The notes beneath the pieces are model-generated. The model had not been told where the DNA came from. It made no database searches and was given only the letters and a program-made list of their open reading frames with translations. The position numbers and the translations under genes are program-made. From NCBI GenBank assembly GCA_012845835.1, contig JABAKD010000029.1:15355453-15419452 (forward strand): a DNA stretch of 64,000 nt, read 5' to 3'. Shown one piece after another: positions 1 through 11,200 of the stretch (within the stretch, counting starts at the first letter, position 1; every line of letters starts with the position of its first letter). The stretch is from Undaria pinnatifida. Taxonomy: Eukaryota > Sar > Phaeophyceae > Laminariales > Alariaceae.

Positions 1-529
1 AAACGCCTCAAAAGCCAACCGAACCCCGCATCTACTTCCTGTCACAGCACACACACCATACACACCACACTACAAGCAGCCGACACGAGGTGAGCTGGTG
101 CAACTGCGGTTACAGGCGTAAACTATCCATGGTAATGCTAGGTGTGCTTTGCTTCTTAGTGGAAGGGAACCCTCTTGTTACCACCCTACTGGAAATATCG
201 ATAGAATGATGCACGTCACGTGTCATATCGATATATGCCCGAATGTGAGGCCCTGTGGGAACGGCGAGGTGCCGTGTCATTGCCTAGAGTCGTCGCTGAC
301 TGCCGCCCAAGGAGCATATTAGGCAAACGCTACCTCATTGCAAGGTAGAGGTTGTACACGAGCATGTATTCCCAGAGCAACCGAACTTTGGTTTTGCACT
401 CTAAAAAATAAATACCGCGATTGGCGATTGGTGCTGGAGACACGAGCGGCATTGATCCAATGACCCACGATCACAATTAATGATGAACGTAAATTGGTGG
501 TGTGTCCACGAGGACATCCACTCCAGAGT
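1..529. other. Non-coding sequence at window start
   Basis: No gene, RNA or repeat recognised apart from short CA-rich stretches. The open frame here on the minus strand has no coding character. Confidence 0.4.
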
Positions 530-650
530 GACCGGACCCTGTCCACTACAGAGTGACCGGACCCTGTCCACTACAGAGTGACCGGACCCTGTCCGGTCCA
601 GAGTGACCGGACCCTCTCCGGTCCAGGGTGACCGGACCCTGTCCGGTGAA
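530..650. repeat. Minisatellite, 25-27-bp unit
   Basis: Five adjacent units of GAGTGACCGGACCCTGTCC plus a short variable tail (ACTACA or GGTCCA). It is followed by GAACACGGACTT and GTGAGAACA, related to segments near 38735-38795 and 56610-56665, so it may be one end of a dispersed element. Confidence 0.75.
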
Positions 651-1777
651 CACGGACTTGTTTTCGCGATTTATTATTGTGAGAACAGCATGGCAATTCC
701 TCGAGCTACAGCAGTGTACCTGTTACGTAGGCAATACCTGTTATATATACCAGGTCCACACATCTGGGGTCGGGGCGTGATGAGGGCAGTCAAGGGGCTT
801 GAACCGCATAGTACTTTGAGGCGACGCCGAGCATAGTTTGTCCTCGAGAGATCGACTCCTGGTCGTACACGAACCACCAGTAGTACCTGTTGGCGTAACT
901 CACCCACGCACCCACACCAACCCAATTAGTGCTGGTATTCAACTTGAAAAGTGTGTTGATGTGATTATTGCTTATTTGGGGGAAAAGTTGCTTGGTCAAG
1001 CATGTTCGTTGCTTATTTAAGCAAGTTCCGTGAGTTTACAAGAAAAGCGATGGCCGAAATCGGGTACACCCGATTGACATATGGCCGTCATCGGGTACCC
1101 CTTGAACACACAGTCCCACAACGACTCAGGACGACATCTCATTGGTCGAAACCACACCGCATCCGAACGCAGCCGCATGTCCATCGGGTGTACCCGATTA
1201 TGGCTGAACAAGTCCTCGACATGTACCCGACTCGCATACAAGCCACCCGATTATGGCCGGACTACTCGACCACCAGCCCACACGCACACACGCACGCGCA
1301 GAGTTCGAGGCGGGGCATTGTTTGTTCTTTCGTCTCGGAGCTCTTTTTTTCCGGAGCTTTTTTTTGTAGACCTCGAAGTCGCAGTTAGGCCATTTCTTAT
1401 GCAGTCGGATACCGCCAGTCGAAAACGGCCCTTTTCGACTGGACTTTTTTTCGACTGGATTCTTCTGGTCCTTCTTCTTATCGTCAGTCGAGCCGATTTC
1501 TTATTCTTATCGTCAATCGAGCCGATTTTATAGATTTTGTTCTCTTCCTAGAGGCGGTTGGTGTGAGGGAGTACTGCTGTACAGCAGTCGAGAGCTCTTT
1601 TTCCGGAGCTCTTTGTTGTGGCTTGTGAGACCCCGCTCCGCTCACGCCGGCGCGCCTAACCACAGCCACAGCAGTAGTGATGTGCGACAACGGCCACAGC
1701 CGCCTGGCCAGGCGCAGGCCCTCGAGGAAGGAGCGTGATTTCAAGACACGAAGAGCCTACGAACAGCCGCGGGCGAG

Positions 1778-2224
1778 ATGTTCGCCGAGGCAGGGTGCTC
1801 TTTCGTCGCCAGCAGGAAGGGCGGCGGCCGCCAAAACATGTACCTGTGTTCTGGGCACACCACAGGCTGCCAGGCACAGGTGCGAGCCTGCAACAAGCAA
1901 AGTGGAGACGAGTGGCGTGTACACACAGTCAACACTACGCACACCAACTGCTCTGGAGGTAAAACCCCGGGGAGGTCGGCTGCGTTCCAGCGCGTCGCCA
2001 ACCAAGCCTTCAACGACAACCCTCATCTCCAGGGCGTGCAACTCAAGAAGCAGATCAAGAGAGACTTAGGGGTCCCGGTCAAGCACAGAGTCGCCACTAC
2101 CATGAAGAACACCGCGAAGACGGCAAGCCAGGCCGTGGTGCTCGGAGCGAGCACCACGACCTGGCTTGCCGCCTTCGCGGTGTTCTTCATGATAGTTGCG
2201 ACTCTGCTTGACCGGGACCTCTAA
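1778..2224 (+). pseudogene. Truncated MULE transposase N-terminal region (left arm)
   Basis: The frame encodes MFAEAGCSFVASRKGGG, then YLCSGHTTGCQAQV, WRVHTVNTTHTNC and a helical segment LQGVQLKKQIKRDLGVPV. The C-x5-C ... H-x-C arrangement fits the zinc-binding DNA-recognition domain at the N-terminus of Mutator-type transposases, followed by the usual LKxxI..D.GV segment. No catalytic DDE domain follows: the frame runs through the palindrome centre into reverse sequence. Confidence 0.7.
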
Positions 2225-2677
2225 GTCTCTCTCGATCTTTTTCTTGAGTTGCACGCCCTGGAGATGAGGGTTGTCGTTGAAGGCTTGGTTGGCGACGCGC
2301 TGGAACGCAGCCGACCTCCCCGGGGTTTTACCTCCAGAGCAGTTGGTGTGCGTAGTGTTGACTGTGTGTACACGCCACTCGTCTCCACTTTGCTTGTTGC
2401 AGGCTCGCACCTGTGCCTGGCAGCCTGTGGTGTGCCCAGAACACAGGTACATGTTTTGGCGGCCGCCGCCCTTCCTGCTGGCGACGAAAGAGCGCCCTGC
2501 CTCGGCGAACATCTTGCCCGCGGCTGTTCGTAGGCTCTTCGTGTCTTGAAACCACGCTCCTTCCTCGAGGGCCTGCGCCTGGCCAGGCGGCTGTGGCCGT
2601 TGTCGCACATCACTACTGCTGTGGCTGTGGTTAGGCGCGCCGGCGTGAGCGGAGCGGGGTCTCACAAGACACAACAA
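2066..2677 (-). pseudogene. Truncated MULE transposase N-terminal region (right arm)
   Basis: Mirror copy of the left-arm ORF with a longer open 5' part (EEGAWFQDTKSLRTAAGKMF before the zinc motif), so the right arm preserves more of the original frame. It is likewise cut at the palindrome centre, so no transposase can be made. Confidence 0.7.
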
Positions 2678-3584
2678 AGAGCTCCGGAAAAAGAGCTCTC
2701 GACTGCTGTACAGCAGTACTCCCTCACACCAACCGCCTCTAGGAAGAGAACAAAAACTATAAAATCGGCTCGACTGACGATAAGAATAAGAAATCGGCTC
2801 GACTGACGATAAGAAGAAGGACCAGAAGAATCCAGTCGAAAAAAAGTCCAGTCGAAAAGGGCCGTTTTCGACTGGCGGTATCCGACTGCATAAGAAATGG
2901 CCATAACTGCGACGTCAAGGTCCACAAACCAAAAGCTCCGGAAAAAAAGAGCTCCGAGACGAAAGAACAAACAATGCCCCGCCTCGTGACGTGGTGCGAG
3001 TTCGCGCCCGCTGCGCGTGCGTGTGTGCGTGTGAGCTGGTGGTCGAGTAGTCCGGCCATAATCGGATGGCTTGTATGCGAGTCGGGTACATGTCGAGGAC
3101 TTGTTCAGCCATAATCGGGTACACCCGATGGACATGCGGCTGCGTTCGGATGCGGTGTGGTTTCGACCAATGAGATGTCGTCCTGAGTCGTTGTGGGACT
3201 GTGTGTTCAAGGGGTACCCGATGACGGCCATAGGTCAATCGGGTGTACCCGATTTCGGCCATCGCTCTTACAAGAAGTTGCTCAGTTAAGGCCACGGGGG
3301 ATTGATCGCACAGGGACATTTTGAATAGGAGCTGGTATGGAGGCATTTCGCGTACATGTAAAACCGCTTGAAATTAGACTGGTTTGTGCGAACAAGATCC
3401 TTATGTCGAAGTTGTAGAAAAAATGCAGCAAATATCGAGTAATGCAGAGCTGTTCAGGTGCCTCTAGCCCTTTTTTTGACTCCATAACTAGCCACCCCTT
3501 CGTCGAGTGTCCCTCTTTTTTTCTCCCAAGACCCACGCCAGACAACGAAGCGAGTTATATCATCCGCCTGGTGAGCAGCGAGCT

Positions 3585-4152
3585 TTTGGTGAAAACCGTT
3601 TTTTCATCGGTGATGTACCCAGTGTATTAGGCTCCCGCGCGTGAATTGAAGTAATTCAGCGATTTCGGTAGCTTTTGGTGTTGCTGGCTCGCGAGTTCGA
3701 ACCCACGAAAACATCTCGTGAGTCGCTTCTGGCTGCCTACGACTGCTGGCTGGCGCACCCGACGTCGGCATACACCCCACCAGGAGCCTCCCTCAATTTC
3801 GCGGGCCGTGGTTGCTTGTGGGGAGCTGTACGTAGCTGCCCGCTAGTGAAGTGCACACGTTCTTCTGTTGGGGGTCGTTTTTTGTGTCTCGTTTTGTGTA
3901 CCCCAAATTTCGACCACTGCAGTGCCTCAAAGTCGAAGTGTGGACCTCTGCTGAGAACAAGAGGGACACCGATCTGAAGAGACTCACAGCATCTGTGGAT
4001 TAAGCTCTTTTTTTCCTAGGTTTCCGGGTTTGTGTTCCACGAACCAGCCCAAATTCTAACCACGGCGTGTTACCCTACTAATGGCCATGTGTGCTACCGT
4101 TCCGATAAAACATCTACCAGGTAGATATTTGAGTTACCGGAAAACCGGGGAC
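3585..4152 (+). repeat. Dispersed repeat family R1, copy 1
   Basis: Same orientation and order as 30588-31140: GTGAAA(A/G)CCGTTTTTTC, CTACGACTGCTG, CAATTTCGCGGG, AAGTGAAGTGCACACGTTC, CAAATTTCGAC and CCGGAAA(A)CC. Copies are about 70 percent similar by eye. No coding capacity is recognised. Confidence 0.65.
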
Positions 4153-4187
4153 CAGGAGACGCTTGGGTCCCCCCGTGGCCGGCCTTA

Positions 4188-4851
4188 AGCATGCTTACTT
4201 GCTTATTTGCAGCAAAATTTACTGTTTTCTAATAAAGAGGAAGGCGTTTTTATGTCGGGATCGGCGCACTCCCACCACACACGGCACACAGCCAGCAAAC
4301 AGCGAACCAGCGCACACAGCCGTGACACAGCACAGCACATGGCACATAGCAAACAGACCACAGGTACCGGGTCACACCGTAGTGGTGCCTTCAGCGTTTG
4401 CGGTCGTCGGTTGGTGTAGTGAGTAGTGCCGAGAAGGGCTGCGAAGCAACGACTAGGGCCTCCGTTCAGCCAGGGCCGGCGACAACTCCAGGCGAGGGTC
4501 TGGGTGAGCGTCCCGGTGTACCTTCGGAGTCGGATGAGGACCATTTTAGTAATTTTGAAGAAGATTTTCGAGACGAAAGCAGCGACGACAGAGTGAAGCA
4601 GATCGCGAAGCCCCCTGCCCTCGCCGCTGGCGTAGCCAAGTCTAACTTCGGCGACTCGCCGTGCCGCGAAATGGCAAAAATCGAGTCAGAAAGAGTTGCC
4701 CTTGAATGTGCTGTGCCACGGCTGTGCGCTGGTTCGCTGTTTGACGGCTGTGTGCTGTGTGGTGGGAGTGTGCCGATCCCGGCATGAAAACGCCTTCCTT
4801 TTCATTGGATACAATGAGTGAATTTTGCTGCAAATAAGCAAATAAGCATGC
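4188..4851. mobile_element. Small inverted-repeat element with about 150-bp arms
   Basis: Left arm 4188-4342 and right arm 4703-4851 are inverted copies, ending GCATGCTTA(C/T)TTGCTTATTTGCAGCAAAATT. The central 360 bp hold part of an open frame (4398-4787) with an acidic patch SESDEDHFSNFEEDF, possibly captured coding sequence. No clear target duplication is visible. Confidence 0.65.
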
Positions 4852-5213
4852 GTAACTAAGCAACTTCTTGTAAACTTGGTCAATCACGCAACTTGCTCAA
4901 AGAGGCAACTAACATTTAACTAGGCAACTTTCCCCCCAAATAAGCAACAGTCAAATCAACCCCTTTTTTAAGTTGATTACCAACACTACACCCAAAATCC
5001 CGCCTACTTTTTAGTAGTACTGCTGCTGTACTGTTGATGTTGATTAATTGTACTGGCTGTGCTTTGACTACCAACACCAACAACCTCCCGTATTATACCC
5101 GCTGTTGTTGTCTGCACCTGACCTCCTGACCTGGTCATAACACCCCTCGCCCTTTCACCCAGTCGATCTCCTTCAAGGGAGGACAGCTTTAACCTTTCAT
5201 CACGACAGCTGGG

Positions 5214-8200
5214 ATGAAGTGCGCCGCTTTTTTGCTCGCGGGAGGGGTGGTATGTGCCCAGGCGTTCTTGACGGCACCCCTTGCTTCCACTCGTACCCCG
5301 ACAGCCGTCTCGAGCGGGGCTTCCCGGGGAGCCCGGTTGAGCATGGCGGCTGTATCGGAATTGCCGACCCAGGTAAGCGGGTATAAACTTTGCTGCTTAT
5401 AACTCGTTTAAGTCCTGCACAACAGCTGAGCAGAAACTCGTGTTTCGACTCGTTTTTATCATGTAGGCTGTCCACAGACCGCGGAGTGCTCTGCTAAAGC
5501 TCCGAATATTCCCGCCTTGGATCGTTTTAGGGTTAGCTATAGACTCCAGCAGTTGTTGTTGACATCACCCTATTACGTAGCAGCTGATTGCCATGTTCTT
5601 GCGCGTGATCGCGGCTACTGTAGGCGCGAGGAGCCCAATACACAACCAAACCCAGGTAGGTAGGAACACAAACCAACCAAAAAATAGTCGGGTTCCCAGG
5701 AAGATAGCCAACTCCACGATCTATCATAGCACAGAAACACGAAAGAGAGACAGTAAGTGCTGCAGCAGTACTGCTGTAATTCCGATGTTCGCGCGGCTAC
5801 CCCCCCCGAACTCCCCTCCCTTAACTTCCCGAGGTTGTACGATTGTAGGAGCGTTTTGGTTCCTGTGCTGTCCTATTAGTAGCGCGTTCAGCCCGTTTAG
5901 CGTTAGTGGATGTGGGGCCTTTTACACCCGTTTTATTTGCAAGCGGAACGTGTGCAAAACGCGGCACGCCCGGCTGCGACGTCTGCTGTTGGCGGCGGCG
6001 TCCTTACGGGCTGCCTGGCGTGCCGCATTTTCTGCGCCACACCAACTACTGCACTGCTGCACTACTGCACTACTGCACTAGATCAAAACAGTACCTGGTA
6101 TCAAAACAAGGGTCAAAGGCCTCGCACCCACAGAAGACAAAGGGGTTGGATGATACAGGTAAATACGCCTCCGCCACCCACTGAGCTATTAATGGCATTG
6201 GTGGTATCTATCGGGAAAATACACGGGGGTTGGATGTTAGGGATACACGATAGACACATGGACACTGAGCTAGCTAGCATCAGCAAAGACAAGGGTTTGA
6301 TATTAGAGACACACCATGACAAGGGTTGGATATTAGAGACACACCATACAACCACTGAGCTGAGCTATTAACTGCAGCCAGCGCTGACTGCTGTTCGCAG
6401 CTCAGCTCAGTGGTTGTATGGTGTACCTGGTGCATCGCTAAGAAAAGCTCACCCCGGGGTCTTGTCTGGCGGTTGAGCCTGGACCTCGGATTTGCCCAAG
6501 GGTTACGATCTGTTCAGCTAATAATAGCGCTGTCTGCTATGCTGTGCTATGCTATGCTATGCTAGCCCACTGTTATGGTGCGCACCTGCAGCAGACGAGA
6601 GTGCTCCCTTTATAGTGCCGGTATGTGCACTATAGAGGGAAATATCGGCACTATAGCGGCAACCGGCAGTACTCCGCATACTGCCACGACTGGTTGCTCT
6701 CACCTGTGTCATACGATTTCGCAAGCACTGTAGCGGGCAATCGGCACTACAGAGGAACCTTGACTGTCATTCAAAAGTGAACGCGCGAGGCCAGCGCGGG
6801 AGCCAAGAACCGCACAAAGGGGGAGTTTGAGAGGAGCCGCCGCGTGATTTTCACATCTGCAGATTGTTTCCCTTCGCCTGGTGTACTCCTATGTCCGCGG
6901 CAAGTCCGCGGTGTATTACGTTTGGGTTATAGCGCACAGCGTTATGGTGCATGGTGGTGCATGATGGAGCGGTGGTGGAGGCAGAGCCTCACTGTCATTT
7001 TAATGCTCGAAAGACTCAGTCCTCCTGTACGTATCATGTACATGGTATAATGTAATATGTAACGCTATACGAAACATCCGAAGGCAATGAGGATAAAAAA
7101 TGCATAGTTCATCCGATTGTTTAGTGAAGAACAATCTTGTTACCATCTTTAACGTATCTGAGCCTCGGATTGTTTATCTCTCGCATTCTAATGATCCTGC
7201 CATGGATAATAATAGTGATAGCTCAAGACAAAGGCGACTATTACGAGGGTCGAAAACAGAAAGCAAGACAGGATTTCCCCTTCATGATGTTGAAACCTAT
7301 ACAGTCGGTGGAAGTCTTGGTTTTGGGTGCCGCAGCAGCCAAAAACTGTTGTTCCCGCACACATCACCTCCCACCGCCGCCGATTCCTCGCACCCCAGGG
7401 CACGAGATGACGTCAAACCTTCGAGGCTGCATGCTCCACTGCTCTTGAGAGTGCTCGTTGCGAAGTTTGAGGGGCGGCGATGCGATGTGTCTTGAGTTTT
7501 TGGTCGCGACGTTGAGAGCCTGACCCATTTCTGCACGTTTATTTTTCAGGCGGAACTGGGATGGAACTGGGCTCCAGTTCCGTCTTGGAAAAACTCGTAC
7601 ATAAATGGGTCAGGCTCTCACGTCTCGAGCGATACCTCCGGCTACAGAACATCGCCGCCCCTCAAACTTGGCAGCGAGAACTCTCAGAAACGGCGGTGGA
7701 GCATACAGCATCGTACAAGGGTTGATGCAATCTCGAGTCCTGTGACGCGATACATCATCGGCGGTGGTAGGTGGTGTGTGCGATTTTGTGTTTCGGTCTG
7801 GGCGGTGAAGGGAAATAGCTCATGTTTACCGACGGCGCTGCCCTTGGGTTTCTACACGATGAAGGGAAATTATGTTTTTCTTTCTTCTGTTTTCGTCTCC
7901 CATAAAAGTCAGCCTAAGGACACAAAAAAACAACATACCAGGTACGGGGAACGGCATGTCGATGCGTTTCGTCGGGGGCAATATCACTAGTACTCTTAGC
8001 ATAAGTGGCCTTTTTCTACTCGAACCACTACGGTATTGCCCATCCTGCCAACCGCCACTAGCGATGCTACTAGTTAGACTACCATAATAATACTTGTTTT
8101 CATCGTTTATGAGAGCAAACCATCTCCCGAAATGACTGGTACAGGTTCGAAGGGATTACCTCTGTCGTTGCTACTGAAAAATTAACCTATAGTATTTCGA

Positions 8201-11200
8201 AGTAGTTTTACCCCAAACACGGGGTGCACTTGTAACGGAGATGACGCTTTTTTCACTGCAACAACTCTCCTTAGACTACACCTTGACAACTGCTGTGTCC
8301 CCAACGCGCGGAATGCTTTTATTTCGCCTCTGCAAGAATGTCCCTCACTATTTTGAAGTAATTTATACCCGAAAAGCCGGGGGGCAGTAGGCGCATTTCA
8401 GCCCCTCAGCCGTGAGCTCCAAGTTTTTTTTCGCAACTCGTATTCGCAAGCTGCGTGTTCTACTAGGATACAAGTCAACAAAGGTTGTGTTAGTATCAGT
8501 ATACCAGTAGATTCAGGGCGATGATGATAACAAATGCATAGTTCATCCGATTGCTTAGTGAAGAGCAATCTTGTTACCATCTTAAACGTATCTGAGCCCA
8601 GGGTGTTGTGCTCATCTTTTTGTCTACGTGCGTCCGTGCAAAGGTGTTTTAGTTTTCCTTTTTTTGTTTTTGTTAAGTTTGATTCTTGTTTTCTTTTTAC
8701 CGAATTTCGTGTCAACATTGAAGGCGCGGCTTTAGTGCTCTGCGAACACGCTCTTCGTTCGTTAAAACAAAAACACGTTATTGCTGGGGCTGCGCGTTGT
8801 CTAGGTATTACAGTTATCCCCTTTTAGTAGCAACAACTCTACGGTACGAGATACCAGTAGATCCGAAGGCAATGAGGATAAAAAATGCATAGTTCATCCA
8901 ATTGTTTAGTGAAGAGCAATCTTGTTACCATCTTAAACGTATCTGAGCCTTCGGTGCTTTATTTTAGCCTTTTATCTACGCGCAATCTACATGCACGCGT
9001 GCGCGTGTGTGATGCCTGTGGCGAATTTTATATTGACGTAGTGTACATAGTGTATAGTAGTGTATAGTAGTGTATGAGCCCCCCCAGTTGTGAAGGGGTC
9101 GGCGTGCGAAGAAGGTTTTACAGCAATCATGTACCAGAGGTACCAAACATGTTGGAGTTGCTCCCACCATCGACCTATTACTAGCAGCGTAGTCCCACTA
9201 TTAATAGCGCACAGGGACCCGACAAGTCCTTTCGAGCGGAGCGAGCCACTAGTTTACCGGCGCAGTCCCACTAGCACGCTCGGACCGACACATGATACCA
9301 GTGCAGTGCCACTAGCACACGCGGACCGCAACGCGACTTCGAGCGGAGCGAGCCACTTGTCTGTCTACCAGTCCAGTCCCTCCAGCATATGAGCTCGCTC
9401 TCAGCAGCACGAGCTCACACACAGCAGCACTCCAACACAGGTGCTCACACAAAGCAGTAAATGGCAACGCTCTCACACATACACATCAGCATACAAGCTC
9501 ACACCTACCGTAACTGACACAAGATAACACACCCCGGTGATAACATTTTGGGATTCGAAAATATTATCACCGGGTGTGGTATCCTGTGGGGGGTGTGATA
9601 TCTTGTGTACCACGGGTGATAAAGTGCAGCTCGCAGGGGGCCCAAGGGGGGTGTGATAAACCAGGGGGTGTGATAGGACGTCCGAACACCCACAAGGTGT
9701 GGGGGTGTGTTACGCAGATACACCACGACCAAAAATCGAAGCCACAAACCACACACAAATCTTCACTACGATATCACCGGGGTGTGTTATCTCATGTATA
9801 CCCCGGGTTATAAATCGATGGTTTGTCAGAAACGCCCAAAATTATCACCGGGGTGTCGTATCCTGTGGGGGGGGTGATTTCTTATGTACAGGTGATATCT
9901 TGTGTCAGTTACGGTACGGTATATCAATCTGGTTCTCACCGAACTTGCAACTGCTCACGTACAGTCGTATGGAAACCCTCCTAACATCGTCCGCATATGC
10001 TTTCCACTTTTTGTTCGAAAACGGCGAAAAAAAATGCGCCCTGGGCTGAAAATGCGTGTGCCCCGGTGGCATGCGCATTAAGATATTGTGGAAACCCCTA
10101 TTGTGATATTTTTGACTGCTGTTGCTGGTGGTGGTGGTGGTACTACCGCTGTTGCTGCGGCTCTCTGCTCTCTCGGCGGCTACGTCGTCGGCTCCCTTCG
10201 CCACCACTCCCACTCGGCTAACCTCGATTGGCTTCGAATCGTTCAAAGCCATGACTGTGCACAGCAGCGGCACTCCAACACGCGCGCTCACCCACGGCAG
10301 TGAACAGCCACGCTCTCACGCCTACGTACCAATGCACTCCAACGCAAACTCTCGCAGCATCGCTCTCACATCAACATACACGAGCTCACACAGCAACGCG
10401 CGCCCACACACAGCAGCACTGCAACAAGCGAGCTCACGCACTGTAGCATTGTCTTTTTTCGGTAGTGCCCGTAGCCGAGCGTAATACTCGTACACGACGT
10501 GGAACAGCGATGGGGACAGCATATACACCTTATGCTGGACGCCTAGCATGACTGTACGGGGCTCCACATTTTTGAAGGCGCCGGCGTTTTTTCTGCAAGA
10601 CGTTAGATTTAGTTTGAGACGCAAGTTATACGAAGTTGTTTGCTTCTAATGTACGGCGTACAGGTAGCACTGCAGCGCGAAGCGATATTTGTATCGCCAG
10701 GTGCAATAGGCGAGTGTAATAGGCGAGTGTGGGCTGTGACGAAGCAAAACGCATGCCAGGTATCAAGTACCAGTAGTTCATCTGATTGTGCCGTCAAGGA
10801 CTAGTCTGAGCAAATATCTGTCGCCCCTGTCTGAGCCTCAACGAAGGTGATATACCAGCATGTGATAGATACCCCCCCCCCCTCCATTTAAACGTGTACA
10901 GCAGCACCAGCTGCACCAGCAGCACCAGCAGTATTGTCTATTATCAGCATTGCTGATGGTGGAACTCAATGAGTGCAGTGTGTGAGTGTGTGAGTGTGTG
11001 TAGGGCAGCGCCGATGACAAGTATGTATACTCCAGTTTTGCTCACTATACAGCGCTGTTGAACTGGGCGCCTGTTTTTTGGGGGGCGGGGCGATTCATGT
11101 ATCGTGGAATTTTGGGACTGTAACGCGAGAAGCTTTTTATATCGCCGCGTGTATTAGACACGTAGGGGCTGTGACGACGCAAAATGCATAGTTCATCTGA

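Larger units (their letters stand above)
1045..3267. mobile_element. MULE-derived foldback element, 2.2-kb near-perfect palindrome
   Basis: Arms 1045-2144 and 2148-3267 are inverted copies separated by three bases (GAG). Ends read (A/G)AGCGATGGCCGAAATCGGG. A 9-bp target duplication TTACAAGAA flanks it (1036-1044 and 3268-3276), the size typical of Mutator-like elements. The unoccupied related repeat at 4852-4987 contains the undisrupted site (TTACAAGAAGTTGCTTAG), confirming the insertion. The arms carry only the 5' part of a transposase gene. The right arm has about 20 bp more than the left near 2990-3015. Confidence 0.9.
928..4987. mobile_element. Composite transposon nest bounded by inverted copies of one repeat
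   Basis: The segment 928-1044 (AGTGCTGGTATTCAACTT..., ATTGCTTATTTGGGGG..., TTTACAAGAA) recurs inverted at 4852-4987 (AGTTGATTACCAACACT at the end). These could be the terminal inverted repeats of a 4-kb element, now invaded by a MULE foldback (1045-3267), a dispersed repeat and a smaller inverted-repeat element. A target duplication for the outer ends is not clear. Confidence 0.5.
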
